In this document: in pieces, positions 1-10,449 of the stretch | How positions within the stretch are numbered: the first letter of the stretch is position 1 | Layout: each line of letters begins with the position of its first letter | Assembly (NCBI GenBank): GCA_963773765.1 | Contig: CAVZCC010000001.1 | Location: 1,240,001 to 1,304,000, forward strand | Origin: CAVZCC01 sp963773765 | GTDB taxonomy: Bacteria > Actinomycetota > Acidimicrobiia > Acidimicrobiales > Microtrichaceae | Length of the DNA stretch: 64,000 nucleotides | Direction: 5' to 3' | The notes under the pieces: generated by a model | What the model was told of the DNA's origin: nothing | What the model saw: only the letters and a program-made list of their open reading frames with translations | Databases searched by the model: none | Made by a program: the position numbers and the translations under genes

Positions 1-805
1 ACACCACCGCCAGCGGCACCCCCGCGTCGGCGGCGGCGAGCGCACCGAGCTCCTCGGCACCGGGCCGGAGCCCGGTGAGCACCACGAGGTCCGGGTGGAG
101 CTCGCGCTGGGCCGCCAGGATGCGGGCCAGCTGGCCCCGCAGCGCCCGACCGCGGTCGGAGTCGACCAGACGCGCCGAACGCACGCCGACCACCACCAGG
201 GGCCACCCCTCGGGGACCCGCCCGTCACGGTCCCGGGCCGTCTTCGGCGCCGTGGAACCCCCAGGCTGGGCCGGGGCCGACCCGGCCGCGTCCGGCGGAC
301 CCAACTGGTCCTCCGACGGCGGAGACGTCCCGGCATCACCACGACCGTCATGGCTCGCCTTCACCGCCAGCCGATCGACCAGGTCGTTCATCTCGTCGCC
401 GCTGTGGCCCTTGACCCACTCCAGACGGAGCTCGTCCCGGGTGCGGAACAACTCCACCAGCGGCTCCCACAGGTCACGGTTGGCGACCGGCTTCCTGGCC
501 GAGTTCTTCCAGCCGCGGGCCAGCCATCCCTCCCACCAACGGTCACGCCAGCAGTGCACCACGTAGGTGGAGTCCGACACGATGACCAGCGGACCGGGAA
601 GGGCCCGGGCCGCCTCCAGCGCAGCGGCGATCTCCATGCGCTGGTTGGTGGTGTCCGGATCGTGCCCGGACGCCCATGGCCCCCCGGGCACGGCCCATGC
701 CCACCCACCGGGGCCGGGGTTCCCGCGGCAGGCGCCGTCGGTGTAGGCCCGTGTCTCCCCCGGGCGCGGCGGGGTGGCGGCGGCTGACGGTCCGGTGGCG
801 CTCAC
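1..805 (-). CDS. rnhA: Ribonuclease HI with a fused C-terminal SLOG/Rossmann-like domain (3' end outside window)
   Basis: Type 1 RNase H, cleaving RNA in RNA-DNA hybrids in the cytoplasm. Reading from a GTG at 805, the catalytic carboxylates are D23 in YTDGA, E58 in RMEI, D78 in VSDSTY, H134 in KGHSGD and D144 in NDLVD, the complete RNase HI set within about 150 residues. The reading frame then runs on through a Pro/Ala/Gly-rich linker (about residues 155-200) into a segment starting PLVVVGVRSARL and followed by LVVLTGLRPGAEELG, which resembles a nucleotide-binding SLOG/YspA-type fold; it is still open at the window edge. The GTG overlaps the stop of the upstream hydrolase by four bases (GTGA), so the two are probably co-translated. 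The RNase H call is firm; the second domain is an inference from pattern only. Confidence 0.85.
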   Translation of the reverse strand, partial: MSATGPSAAATPPRPGETRAYTDGACRGNPGPGGWAWAVPGGPWASGHDPDTTNQRMEIAAALEAARALPGPLVIVSDSTYVVHCWRDRWWEGWLARGWKNSARKPVANRDLWEPLVELFRTRDELRLEWVKGHSGDEMNDLVDRLAVKASHDGRGDAGTSPPSEDQLGPPDAAGSAPAQPGGSTAPKTARDRDGRVPEGWPLVVVGVRSARLVDSDRGRALRGQLARILAAQRELHPDLVVLTGLRPGAEELGALAAADAGVPLAVV

Positions 806-1830
806 GCGCCGGACGCTACCGCCACGGCCCGCACCACCCGTTCGACCGCGTGGGCCACGGCATCGGGCCGATCGCTGGGCATGTCGTGGCCGGAGCGGTC
901 CACCACCTCCAGGCTGGTCCCCGGGATCCACCCCGCCAGGTCCCGGTGCAGTTCGGTCCAGGCCTGCCGTTCCCGTTCGTCCGGCCGGTCGGCCGCGCTG
1001 AGCAGCACCACCGGCATCGGGGCGGGCGCCGCTGTGGTGGCTGGTGGTCGGAGGGCGCCGACCTCGTCACATGCCGCAGGGAACGCGAGCAGCTCCGCGA
1101 CGAGCGCCCTGCCGGCCGGACCGGTGGCGAAGGTCGGCAGGTCCCCGCCCGGCTCCCGGCCGTCCCGCGTGCTGGCACGGACATAGGCCACCCGCGACGG
1201 AACCCCGGCCACCAGCGCCCCACCCAGGCCCGAGACCGCGGCCGCGGCCCGGAGGCCCAACCGTCCCAACGGACGGAGGGCGGCGTCACCGAACCGCCTC
1301 GCCTCCTCCGGATGGCTCGGCTCCACCAGCACCAGGCCGGACACCAGGTCCGGCCGGACGAGGGCCACACCCAGGTCCAGCAACCCGCCGAGCGACCACC
1401 CCACCAGGACCACCGGGGTCGACACCTCCAGCGCCGCGGTCACCGCTTCCACCTGGGCCACCGCTGCGGCCACGGTGGGAGCCGGGCCCTCATCGGACCG
1501 GCCCAGGCCGGGACGGTCGATCGCCACCAGCCGGATCCCGGGATCGAGGTGGGAGGTGACCCGGTCCCAGTCCGTCGACGTGCCCCCCAGGCCGGTCTGG
1601 GCCAGCACGACGGGGCCGTCGTCCGGGCCGACGATCCGCACATGGAGCCGGCGGCCGTCCAGCTCCACCAGGCGACCCGGCACGGGCAGGCGCCGCACCG
1701 CCCGGTCCACGACCCGCTGCGCCAGCGCACCCGCTGCCACCGCTGCTGTGACCATCGCGGCCACGGCGCCGAACACCCGGAAGGGAGCGGACCGGTCGGA
1801 CCGGGGTCCAGGAGCGGTTCCGTCCTCCAT
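802..1830 (-). CDS. Alpha/beta hydrolase, membrane-anchored
   Basis: About 342-residue alpha/beta hydrolase fold protein of unknown substrate. A hydrophobic segment (about residues 18-37) near the N-terminus looks like an uncleaved anchor, placing the catalytic domain outside the membrane. The nucleophile elbow is GWSLGG with S146; the oxyanion-loop region reads QTGLGG, and a conserved His lies in RSGHDMP near the C-terminus. The ATG at 1830 is preferred over a GTG 99 bases upstream because the longer form would run into the divergent aceE promoter region and adds low-complexity residues. It is divergent from aceE and overlaps the downstream RNase H start by four bases. Esterase, epoxide hydrolase and haloalkane dehalogenase activities cannot be told apart from sequence alone. 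Confidence 0.8.
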   Translation of the reverse strand: MEDGTAPGPRSDRSAPFRVFGAVAAMVTAAVAAGALAQRVVDRAVRRLPVPGRLVELDGRRLHVRIVGPDDGPVVLAQTGLGGTSTDWDRVTSHLDPGIRLVAIDRPGLGRSDEGPAPTVAAAVAQVEAVTAALEVSTPVVLVGWSLGGLLDLGVALVRPDLVSGLVLVEPSHPEEARRFGDAALRPLGRLGLRAAAAVSGLGGALVAGVPSRVAYVRASTRDGREPGGDLPTFATGPAGRALVAELLAFPAACDEVGALRPPATTAAPAPMPVVLLSAADRPDERERQAWTELHRDLAGWIPGTSLEVVDRSGHDMPSDRPDAVAHAVERVVRAVAVASGA

Positions 1831-1908
1831 GGGCGAAGGGTACGAGAGCTCCGTGGCCGGGGCCACCGGTGCTGCGGGGTCTGCCTCCGTCGGACGGGCG
1901 GGTGTCCG

Positions 1909-1914
1909 TAGGCT
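1909..1914 (+). promoter_or_regulatory. Probable -10 element for aceE
   Basis: TAGGCT matches the actinobacterial TANNNT -10 consensus. It predicts a start of transcription near 1921, which excludes the upstream in-frame GTG at 1869 as the aceE start and leaves a short leader carrying GGAGG at 1937-1941. Confidence 0.45.
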
Positions 1915-1943
1915 GGAACGAGCACCCACCCGACCCGGAGGTC

Positions 1944-4685
1944 GTGTTGATCATCGACGGTTTCTCCCGCCAGCTCCCGGACATCGACCCCGAGGAGACC
2001 GAGGAATGGCTGGACTCGCTCGATGCCGTGGTGGACCAGCGGGGCCAGGCCAGGGCCCAGTACCTGATGGCCCGGCTCATCGACCGGGCCCGCGAGCTGT
2101 CGATCGGGACCCCGGCATCGATCAGCACGCCGTACGTGAACACCATCCCGCCCGAGCGCGAGCCCTGGTTCCCGGGCGACGAGGACCTGGAGCGCCGCAT
2201 CCGCCGCTACATCCGCTGGAACGCGGCGGCCATGGTGATCCGGGCCAACAAGGCCGCCGACTCCATCGGCGGCCACCTCTCCACCTTCGCCAGCTCCGCC
2301 GCCCTGTACGAGGTGGGCTACAACCACTTCTTCCGGGGGAAGGCGGACGGGCTGCCCGGCGACCACGTCTACTTCCAGGGCCACGCCGCGCCCGGTGTCT
2401 ACGCCCGGGCGTTCCTGGAGCACCGCCTGGACGAGGAGGACCTGGACCGGTTCCGCCTGGAGATCGACCTGCCGGGTCGCACCGGCCGGGGCCTGTCGTC
2501 CTACCCGCACCCCCGGCTGATGCCGGACTTCTGGGAGTACCCGACGGTGTCCATGGGCCTGGGCCCGCTGTTGTCGATCTACCAGGCGAGGTTCAACAAG
2601 TACCTGGACAACCGCCGCATCGACGACGCCGCCAACAGCCGGGTGTGGTGCTTCGTGGGTGACGGCGAGGTGGACGAGCCCGAGACACTCGGATCGATCT
2701 CCATGGCGGCGCGCGAGCGCCTGGACAACCTGACGTGGGTGATCAACTGCAACCTCCAACGCCTGGACGGCCCGGTGCGGGGCAACGGCAAGATCATCCA
2801 GGAGCTGGAGGCCATCTTCCGGGGCAACGGGTGGAACGTCATCAAGGTGATCTGGGGCGGCCGATGGGACGAGCTGCTGGCCCGGGACACCGACAGCGTG
2901 CTGCTCAACCAGATGAACACGACCGTGGACGGCCACTTCCAGCGCTACGCCATCGAGGACGGGAACTTCATCCGTGAGCACTTCTTCGGCCCCGACCCAC
3001 GGCTGCGGCGCATGGTGGAGCACCTCAGCGACGAGGACCTCCAGAAGCTGCCCCGCGGCGGCCACGACTACCGCAAGCTGTACGCCGCCTACCGGGCCGC
3101 CACCGAGACCACCGGCGTCCCGACCGTCATCCTGGCCAAGACGGTCAAGGGCTGGACGCTCGGCCCGGGCGTGGAGGCCCGCAACGCCACGCACCAGATC
3201 AAGAAGATGTCCCCCGAGCAGCTGACCGGCCTGCGGGACCGCCTCCACCTGGGCGACGTGATCCCGGACGAGGCCCTGGCCGGCGGCCTCCCCCCCTACG
3301 TCCGGCCCGCGTCCGACTCCCCGGAGATGCAGTACCTCATGGGCCGTCGTGAGGCGCTGGACGGGTTCCTGCCCTCCCGCGTGGTCCGGGTCCGACGCCC
3401 CCTCCCGTCGCCGTCCCCTGCGGTGTTCGAGGAGCTGCTGACCGGCTCGGGCGACCAGGCCGCGTCCACCACCACTGCGTTCACCCGCCTGCTGCGCAAC
3501 CTGTGCCGGGACCCCGGGTTCGGCTCACGCGTCGTGCCGATCATCCCCGACGAGGCCCGCACGTTCGGCATGGACGCGCTGTTCCGGGAGCTCAAGATCT
3601 ACGCGTCGCAGGGCCAGCTCTACGAGCCGGTGGACCACGACCTGCTCCTGTCCTACAAGGAGTCCGCCGACGGCCAGATCCTGGAGGAGGGCATCTCCGA
3701 GGCGGGCGGCCTGGCATCGTGGACCGCGGCGGCCACGTCGTACGCGCACCGTGGCGTCCCGATGGTCCCGTTCTTCACCTTCTACTCCATGTTCGGCTTC
3801 CAGCGCGTGGCCGACCTGATCTGGGCCGCGGCCGACGCCCGGGCCCGTGGGTTCCTCATCGGAGCCACCGCGGGCCGGACCACCCTCCTGGGGGAGGGAC
3901 TCCAGCACCAGGACGGCCACAGCCACCTGCTGGCCTCCACCGTGCCGGTGTGCCGCTCCTACGACCCCGCCTTCGCCTACGAGATGGCGCTGATCGTCCG
4001 GGACGGCATGGCCCGCATGTACCCGGAGACCGGCGCGGAGCACGGCGAGGACGTCTTCTACTACCTCACCGTCTACAACGAGAACTACCCCATGCCACCC
4101 ATGCCCGCGGCCGGCCCGGACGGTGTCGACGTGGCGAGAGGGGTGATCGAAGGGCTCTACCCGTGGGCACCGGCCCCCGAGGTCCCGGGACCCCGGGCCA
4201 CGGTGCTGTTCTCGGGGCCGATGTGGCAGGTCGCGGTGGAGGCCCAGCACCAGTTGGCCGAGCACTACGGGGTGGGGGCCGAGCTGTGGTCCGCGACCAG
4301 CTACCAGCAGATGCGGATGGAGGCGCTGGAGGTGGAGCGCTGGAACCGGCTGCACCCCGGCCAACCGCCCCGTGTCCCGTTGGTGACCGCCAAGCTGGCC
4401 CGGAGCCGGGGGCCGGTGGTGGCCGTGTCGGACTACCTCCGCATGGTCCCCGACCAGATCGCCCGGTGGGTCCCCCGGCCCTGGACCTCCCTGGGCACCG
4501 ACGGGTTCGGCCGGTCCGACACGCGCGCCGCGCTGCGCCGCTACTTCGAGGTGGACGGTGCCAGCACCGTGGTGGCCGTGCTGGCGCAACTGGCCGACCA
4601 GGGCGCGGTGGGCACGGACGTGGTGGCCGACGCCGTGCGCCGCTACGGCCTCCCGCCCGACACGCCGGTGCCCTGGCACGGCTGA
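1944..4685 (+). CDS. aceE: Pyruvate dehydrogenase E1 component, homodimeric type
   Basis: Thiamine-diphosphate-dependent decarboxylase of the pyruvate dehydrogenase complex, transferring the hydroxyethyl group to lipoyl-E2. The 913-residue length and single-chain organisation fit the AceE family rather than the alpha/beta E1 type. The N-terminus shows the typical PDIDPEETEEWLDSLD, and the ThDP/Mg motif GDGEVDEPETLG...N lies near residue 238. Start choice is between GTG 1944 and TTG 1947; GGAGG at 1937-1941 is better spaced for the TTG, and both give essentially the same protein. E2/E3 genes are not in this window. A small GGGGG-CGT-CCCCC hairpin follows the stop. Homodimeric E1 with a separate lipoyl E2/KGD system is usual in actinobacteria. 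Confidence 0.96.
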   Translation: MLIIDGFSRQLPDIDPEETEEWLDSLDAVVDQRGQARAQYLMARLIDRARELSIGTPASISTPYVNTIPPEREPWFPGDEDLERRIRRYIRWNAAAMVIRANKAADSIGGHLSTFASSAALYEVGYNHFFRGKADGLPGDHVYFQGHAAPGVYARAFLEHRLDEEDLDRFRLEIDLPGRTGRGLSSYPHPRLMPDFWEYPTVSMGLGPLLSIYQARFNKYLDNRRIDDAANSRVWCFVGDGEVDEPETLGSISMAARERLDNLTWVINCNLQRLDGPVRGNGKIIQELEAIFRGNGWNVIKVIWGGRWDELLARDTDSVLLNQMNTTVDGHFQRYAIEDGNFIREHFFGPDPRLRRMVEHLSDEDLQKLPRGGHDYRKLYAAYRAATETTGVPTVILAKTVKGWTLGPGVEARNATHQIKKMSPEQLTGLRDRLHLGDVIPDEALAGGLPPYVRPASDSPEMQYLMGRREALDGFLPSRVVRVRRPLPSPSPAVFEELLTGSGDQAASTTTAFTRLLRNLCRDPGFGSRVVPIIPDEARTFGMDALFRELKIYASQGQLYEPVDHDLLLSYKESADGQILEEGISEAGGLASWTAAATSYAHRGVPMVPFFTFYSMFGFQRVADLIWAAADARARGFLIGATAGRTTLLGEGLQHQDGHSHLLASTVPVCRSYDPAFAYEMALIVRDGMARMYPETGAEHGEDVFYYLTVYNENYPMPPMPAAGPDGVDVARGVIEGLYPWAPAPEVPGPRATVLFSGPMWQVAVEAQHQLAEHYGVGAELWSATSYQQMRMEALEVERWNRLHPGQPPRVPLVTAKLARSRGPVVAVSDYLRMVPDQIARWVPRPWTSLGTDGFGRSDTRAALRRYFEVDGASTVVAVLAQLADQGAVGTDVVADAVRRYGLPPDTPVPWHG

Positions 4686-4689
4686 GTCC

Positions 4690-4702
4690 GGGGGCGTCCC
4701 CC
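4690..4702 (+). terminator. Short GC hairpin after aceE
   Basis: GGGGG-CGT-CCCCC immediately after the aceE stop. It lacks a U-tract, so at best it is a weak actinobacterial-type terminator. Confidence 0.3.
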
Positions 4703-4709
4703 ATCCCAC

Positions 4710-4738
4710 TTGACTCGGCTGGTTGCGAGGCGAAGCAT
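4710..4738 (+). promoter_or_regulatory. Possible promoter for the secreted sulfatase
   Basis: TTGACT at 4710-4715 and AAGCAT at 4733-4738 are separated by 17 bases. This leaves a leader of about 50 bases ending in the GGAAGGA ribosome binding site at 4782-4788. Confidence 0.35.
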
Positions 4739-4794
4739 GGCTGCGGGAGGACCGCACGCCGATGGTCTGCGGATCCGGGACGGAAGGAACCGCC

Positions 4795-6653
4795 ATGCAC
4801 CGCGCCAAGATCGTTCGGGTCGTCACCTCGCTCGTGCTGCTGGGGGCCGCCCTCGCGGTCGCGCCACAACCATCGGCGGGGGCCCAGACCACGCAGGCCA
4901 CGCTGACCCTCACCGCCACCGGCGACGCCCAGGTCAACTCGGCCAACCCGAACAACGCCTACGGGTCGGTCACGAAGATGGCCGTGTGCACCACCTGCGC
5001 CCTGGCCGGCCAGCCCACCAAGCGCGCCTACGTGCAGTTCAACACCTCGGGCATCACCGGGAACGTGACGTCGGCGCGCCTCCGCCTCTACTCAACGGGC
5101 GCAACGCCGATTCTGGACGTCCACGGCGTCGCCCTGCCCTGGAGTGAGTCGACCATCACGTGGAACAACGCGCCTCCCGCGGCGCCGAGGTCGGCCGGAG
5201 CGCCTCAGCAACGTCAGCCGCCGGTTGGGTGGAGATCCCGATCGCGGCGGTCGGCACCGGTTCGTTCGTCGTCGAGACCACGAGCAGCACCGTGGTCAGG
5301 CTGGCGTCCCGGGAGACGGCGACCGCGCCGCAGCTCATCGTCACCACGGACTCGAACCCTCCACCACCTCCGCCGGCAGGAAGGCCGAACGTGTTGGTGA
5401 TCGTCACCGATGATCAGCGTGACCCGGAGTCGACCATGGGGGTCATGCCGCGGACGACGGAGTGGATGGTCCAGGGAGGCCGGAGCTTCGACCAGGCCTT
5501 CGTCACCACGCCCTCGTGCTGTCCCTCCCGGTCCTCACTCTTCTCGGGCCGCTATGTGCACAACCACGGCGTCGCCGGCCAGGAGGAAGCCGCCGACCTC
5601 GACCAGTCCGCCACCGTGCAGAAGTACCTGAAGGACGCCGGGTACGCCACTGCCATGGCGGGCAAGTACCTCAACAGCTGGCCGTTGGGAACCAAGCCCC
5701 CGAACTTCGACCGGTACGCCATGGTCAAGGGTGGCTACACGGACCAGTACTGGAACCTCGACGGCACCGTGCGCCTCCTCCCCGACTACACCACGACGCA
5801 CATCGGGACCAAGGCCGTGGAGTTCATCGACGCCTTCGACGCCACGAACGACGCCAAGCCCTGGTTCATGTACCTGAGCCCCCTCGCCCCCCACTCGCCA
5901 CGCACCCCGGAGGCGAAGTACGCCAACACGCCGGTCCCACCCTGGCCCGGGAACCCGGCCGTCAACGAGAACGTGAGCGACAAGCCCCCCTACCTGTCCT
6001 GGCGACCGGTCATGACCCAGTCAGCAATCGACGACCTCCGCACGTCCTCCCTCCGGACCCTGATGTCGGTCGACGACATGGTCGACAGGGTCATGCGGGA
6101 ACTCCAGGCAAAGGGCGAGTTGGACAACACCCTGGTCATCTTCACCTCGGACAACGGCTATCACTGGGGCGAGCACCGCTACTCCGGCAAGTTCACCCCC
6201 CACCTCCCCTCCATCGACGTGCCGCTGTTCCTCCGCTGGCCGGGGAAGGTGAGCGCGGGATCGCACAGTTCCTCGATGGTCACCAACGTCGATATCGCAC
6301 CGACGATCCTGGAGTCAGCAGGAGTCACACCGACCGGTCCCGCCCTCGACGGCCGGTCGCTACTCAGCACGCGGCCCGGCCGGGACCGGCTGCTCATCGA
6401 GTACTTCTTCGACGTGGCCAACGGCACCAACTCACCGCCAACCTGGGCGGCCACCCTCACGCCGACCTACGAATACGTCGAGAACACCCTCAGCAACGGG
6501 TCCACCGTTCGCGAGTACTACAACCTCACTTCGGACCCGTGGCAGCTCACCAACCTCTACTCGAACGGGACCACCGCGGACGACCCACCCGTGGCACCGC
6601 TGTCGTCTCGGCTGGCCGCCGACCGGGCCTGCGCGGGAACGACCTGCCCCTAG
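4795..6653 (+). CDS. Secreted sulfatase with N-terminal DNRLRE-type domain, interrupted by a -1 frameshift
   Basis: Formylglycine-type sulfatase, predicted to cleave sulfate esters outside the cell. It starts at ATG 4795 behind GGAAGGA, with a signal peptide ending around SAGA. Residues about 35-125 match the DNRLRE carbohydrate-associated beta domain (YVQFNTSG...WSESTITWNNAPP). The frame is then lost: the end of this domain (EVGRSASATSAAGWVEIPI) and the whole sulfatase domain continue in the -1 frame from about 5165-5190. The sulfatase domain has VIVTDDQ metal ligands, the C-C-P-S-R motif whose first Cys becomes formylglycine, and FTSDNGYHWGEH. The stop overlaps the convergent Rrf2 gene by four bases. 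The shift could be sequencing error (most likely, see the other shifts in this window), a real mutation or programmed frameshifting. Confidence 0.8.
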
Positions 6654-7117
6654 TCCGTCCCGGACCGCCGCCCCCCACGCGGGGTCGAACCCGGGTGGAC
6701 TGCGGGGACTGAGCCTGACCCGCCAGGGGACGCGTCCGAGCCCTCCGGCGCCGCCAACCCCGACACGGTGATCCGGGCCAACGCCTGCTCGACGGCCTCG
6801 CCGACCGCCGCCCACACGGACCCGACCGGGGTGGCGCCCACCTCCCGCGGGGCCGTGACCCGACCCTCCACCGCGGTCAGGACGTCCCATGCGGTGATCG
6901 CCCCCGGTGGTCGCCCCAGCCGGTACCCGCCCTGGCCACCCCGGCGTCCCTCCAGCAGCCCGGCCCCTGCCAACGTGGTCAGGACGCCGGACAGGAATCG
7001 GTAGGGAATGCCTTCGGCCGCCGCCACCTCCCGTCCGGTGACGGCACCGGGATGGCGGCGCGCCACGGCCACCATCGCCCGCATCGCGTAGTCCGCCCGT
7101 GCGGTGACCTTCAGCAT
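6650..7117 (-). CDS. Rrf2-family transcriptional regulator, cysteine-free
   Basis: 155-residue winged-helix repressor of the Rrf2 family. The DNA-binding start MLKVTARADYAMRAM, the helix-turn-helix REVAAAEGIPYRFLSGVLTTL and the wing RRGGQGGYRLGR are typical. Unlike IscR, NsrR and RsrR it contains no cysteine at all, so it cannot hold an Fe-S cluster; CymR-like sulfur control is the closest functional precedent. The ATG at 7117 was chosen because the preceding AAAGGA is well spaced; an in-frame start at 7150 exists. It is divergent from a sulfonate-type ABC transporter, which makes that operon its likely target. The C-terminal 40 residues are Gly/Ser/Pro-rich and probably disordered. Confidence 0.85.
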   Translation of the reverse strand: MLKVTARADYAMRAMVAVARRHPGAVTGREVAAAEGIPYRFLSGVLTTLAGAGLLEGRRGGQGGYRLGRPPGAITAWDVLTAVEGRVTAPREVGATPVGSVWAAVGEAVEQALARITVSGLAAPEGSDASPGGSGSVPAVHPGSTPRGGRRSGTD

Positions 7118-7229
7118 CTGCCGTCCTTTTCCTAGTTCGTCCATGGACAATATTGCTTTTATCGGGAGAGATGTCTACAACTGGAAGACGTCAACCCGGG
7201 AGCCCGCTCCCGTCGCCATGGAGGTCACC
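7118..7229. promoter_or_regulatory. Divergent control region between Rrf2 gene and ABC transporter operon
   Basis: An AT-rich island in otherwise GC-rich DNA. It holds two abutting palindromes, GTCCATGGAC at 7139-7148 and CAATATTG at 7148-7155, close to the Rrf2 start, plus a possible rightward promoter TTGCTT (7153-7158) and TACAAC (7176-7181) with 17-base spacing. The palindromes overlap the expected promoter positions for both directions, as for an autoregulated repressor operator. Regulator identity is inferred from position only. Confidence 0.45.
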
Positions 7230-8317
7230 GTGTTCCGATCAGCCCCACAGCGCCGACTGCTGCTGGCCCTCACCGCCGTGCTCGCCCTCGCCCTGGGCCT
7301 CGGCGCCTGCGGCAACGACGACTCCGAGGACGCCGGCTCCAGCTCCACCACGGCCGCCCCGGCCGATGGCGGCGCCACGGCCGAGACCGTCCGCCTGGGC
7401 TACTTCCCCAACGTGACCCACGCCCCGGCCCTGGTCGGCGTGGCCGAGGGCACCTTCACCAAGGCCCTCGGGGACACCACGCTCGAGACCAAGACCTTCA
7501 ACGCCGGCCCCGAGGCGGTCGAGGCCCTCTTCGCCGAGGCCCTCGACATCAGCTACATCGGCCCCAACCCGGCCATCAACGCGTTCCAGCAGTCCAACGG
7601 TGAGGCCATCCGCATCATCAGCGGGTCCACCTCCGGCGGCGCCTACTTCGTCGTCCAGCCCGAGGTGGACGACGCCGCCGACCTGAAGGGCACCACCGTG
7701 GCGTCCCCGCAGCTCGGTGGCACCCAGGACGTGGCCCTGCGGGTCTGGCTGCAGGACGAAGGGCTCAGCACCGACTCCTCCGGTGGCGGTGACGTGTCGA
7801 TCGTCCCCCAGGCCAACGCCGACACCCTCAACGCCTTCAAGGCCGACCAGATCGCCGGGGCCTGGGTGCCGGAGCCGTGGGCGACCCGCCTGGTCCAGGA
7901 GGGCGGCGGCAAGATCCTGGTCGACGAGGCCACCCTGTGGCCGGAGGGCCGCTACGTCACCACCCACCTGATCGTGCGGACGGCCTTCCTGGACGAGTAC
8001 CCCGGCACGGTCAAGGCCGTTCTGGAGGGGCACCTCGCCGCCCTCGACCTCATCGCTTCCGACCCGGCCAAGGCGCAGAAGGACACCAACGACCAGATCG
8101 AGGCCCTGACCCAGAAGCGGCTCCCCGACGAGGTCATCACCACCTCATGGGCCAACCTGGAGTTCACCCCGGACCCCATCGCCACGTCGCTGGAGAAGTC
8201 GGCCAAGGACGCCGAATCGGTCGACCTGCTGGAACCGGTGGACCTGAAGGGCATCTACGACCTGCAGATCCTCAATGGCCTGCTGTCCGACGACGGAGCG
8301 GACGAGGTGAAGGGACT

Positions 8318-8321
<4 letters not shown>
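7230..8321 (+). CDS. ABC transporter substrate-binding lipoprotein (sulfonate/taurine/nitrate type)
   Basis: Extracellular binding protein of the SsuA/TauA/NMT1 family, about 363 residues. The N-terminus RRLLLALTAVLALALGLGAC is a lipoprotein signal with the lipobox Cys followed by a Ser/Ala/Asp-rich tether. VRLGYFPNVTHAPALVGVAEG and DISYIGPNPAINAF are the usual substrate-domain motifs. GTG 7230 has GGAGGT just upstream; ATG 7218 in the same frame is an alternative. It is followed by an ATPase overlapping its stop (GTGA) and a permease, giving a complete importer. The divergent Rrf2 regulator and a TauE-type exporter elsewhere in the window favour a sulfur compound, but the ligand is not determined by sequence. 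Confidence 0.9.
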
Positions 8322-9143
<822 letters not shown>

Positions 9144-9166
<23 letters not shown>

Positions 9167-10055
9167 CCCCGGGCCGCTGCCCGCAGGCACGGACCCGACG
9201 GGCCTCGGCCGCGAACTGGCCGGGCTCGACGCCCTGGAGCTGGCCGACCGCCCGGCCCGGGCCGAATGGCTGAGCCGGGCCTGGGCGGCCACCTGGCCCA
9301 AGCTGGCCGCCATCGCCCTGGGGCTGACCATCTGGCAGCTCGTGGTGTGGAGCGGATGGAAGCCCGAGTACGTCCTCCCCGGACCCGTTCCGGTGTTCCG
9401 CCAGCTGTGGGAGTCCCTCCTGGACGGGTCGTTGCCCAAGGCCACGGCGTTCACCATGCAGCGCGCCCTCATCGGCTACGGCCTGGCGCTGGTGGTGGGG
9501 GTCGCGGTGGGCGCCGTGGTGTCCCGGGTCCGGGTGCTGCGCAGCGCGGTGGGCTCGCTCATCACCGGGTTGCAGACCATGCCGTCCATCGCCTGGTTCC
9601 CGCTGGCCATCCTCCTGTTCAAGCTCTCGGAGCAGGCCATCCTGTTCGTGGTGGTGATCGGCGCCGCTCCGGCCATCGCCAACGGCCTCATCGCCGGGGC
9701 GGACAACGTGCCTCCCATCCTCATCCGGGCCGGTCGCGTGCTGGGGGCGCGCCGGGTCAGCCTCTACCGCAACGTGGTGCTGCCCGGCTCCATGCCGTCG
9801 TTCGTCGCCGGCATGAAGCAGGGCTGGGCCTTCGCCTGGCGGAGCCTCATGGCCGGCGAACTCCTGGTCATCATCGAGAGCAAGCCGTCGATCGGCGTGC
9901 AGCTGCAGGTGGCACGGGAGTTCTCCGACGCGGCCATGCTCCTGGCCACCATGATCGTGATCCTGGTGATCGGCATCGTGGTCGACTCGCTGGTGTTCGG
10001 GAAGCTCGAACGGCTCATCCGGCGCCGGTGGGGTCTGATCGACCCCGCCGTGTGA
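9144..10055 (+). CDS. ABC transporter permease (SsuC/TauC type)
   Basis: 303-residue inner membrane permease with about six hydrophobic segments, beginning with LAAIALGLTIWQLVVW and including ALIGYGLALVVGVAVGAVV. The cytoplasmic EAA-like loop is recognisable around GRVLGARRVSLYRNVVLPGSMPS, where the ATPase docks. The N-terminal 45 residues are hydrophilic. The ATG lies inside the ATPase gene. Together with the two preceding genes it forms an importer for a small anion such as a sulfonate; no oxygenase or desulfonase gene follows, so substrate breakdown must be encoded elsewhere. Confidence 0.92.
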
Positions 10056-10079
10056 CGGTCGGCGGTCCGTCCCGGCCCG

Positions 10080-10325
10080 TCAGGGCCAGGCGAAGGCCGC
10101 CACGCCGGCGCCGGCGGCGAACAGCAGCACGAGCAGCAGCAGCACGACCACCGCGAACGGCGTGCCGTTGACGCGGCCCGGACCGATGCGCGCCGCGTCG
10201 AGGTCCGAGGCCAGGAACCCCTGGAAGGTGGTCTGGCCGGACGCGACGACGACCGGCTTGTGGCAGACGCCGCAGGTCCGCGAGCCGTCACGGATCAGGA
10301 AGTTGCAGTGTGGACACGACTCCAC
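10080..10325 (-). CDS. Small zinc-ribbon membrane protein
   Basis: 81 residues: an N-terminal zinc ribbon made of two CxxC pairs (CPHC and CGVC, residues 4-7 and 18-21), a short polar middle, and one C-terminal transmembrane helix (PFAVVVLLLLVLLFAAGAGV). The ribbon would be cytoplasmic if the helix is a tail anchor. No specific function is recognised. It is convergent with the permease, 24 bases away. Confidence 0.7.
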   Translation of the reverse strand: MESCPHCNFLIRDGSRTCGVCHKPVVVASGQTTFQGFLASDLDAARIGPGRVNGTPFAVVVLLLLVLLFAAGAGVAAFAWP

Positions 10326-10437
10326 GTTCGATTCTCCCTACTGGTGCTTGATCCCTTGATCGACCGGATGGCCCGGCGCCTTGAGAACGATGGTCCGATG
10401 GGCCCACCGCGGCGCCGTGGCCCGCACGCCGCTTGGG

Positions 10438-10443
10438 TAGCGT
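10438..10443 (+). promoter_or_regulatory. -10 element for leaderless HhH-GPD gene
   Basis: TAGCGT ends exactly six bases before the GTG at 10450, placing transcription start at or next to the initiation codon. Confidence 0.5.
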
Positions 10444-10449
10444 GACGCC

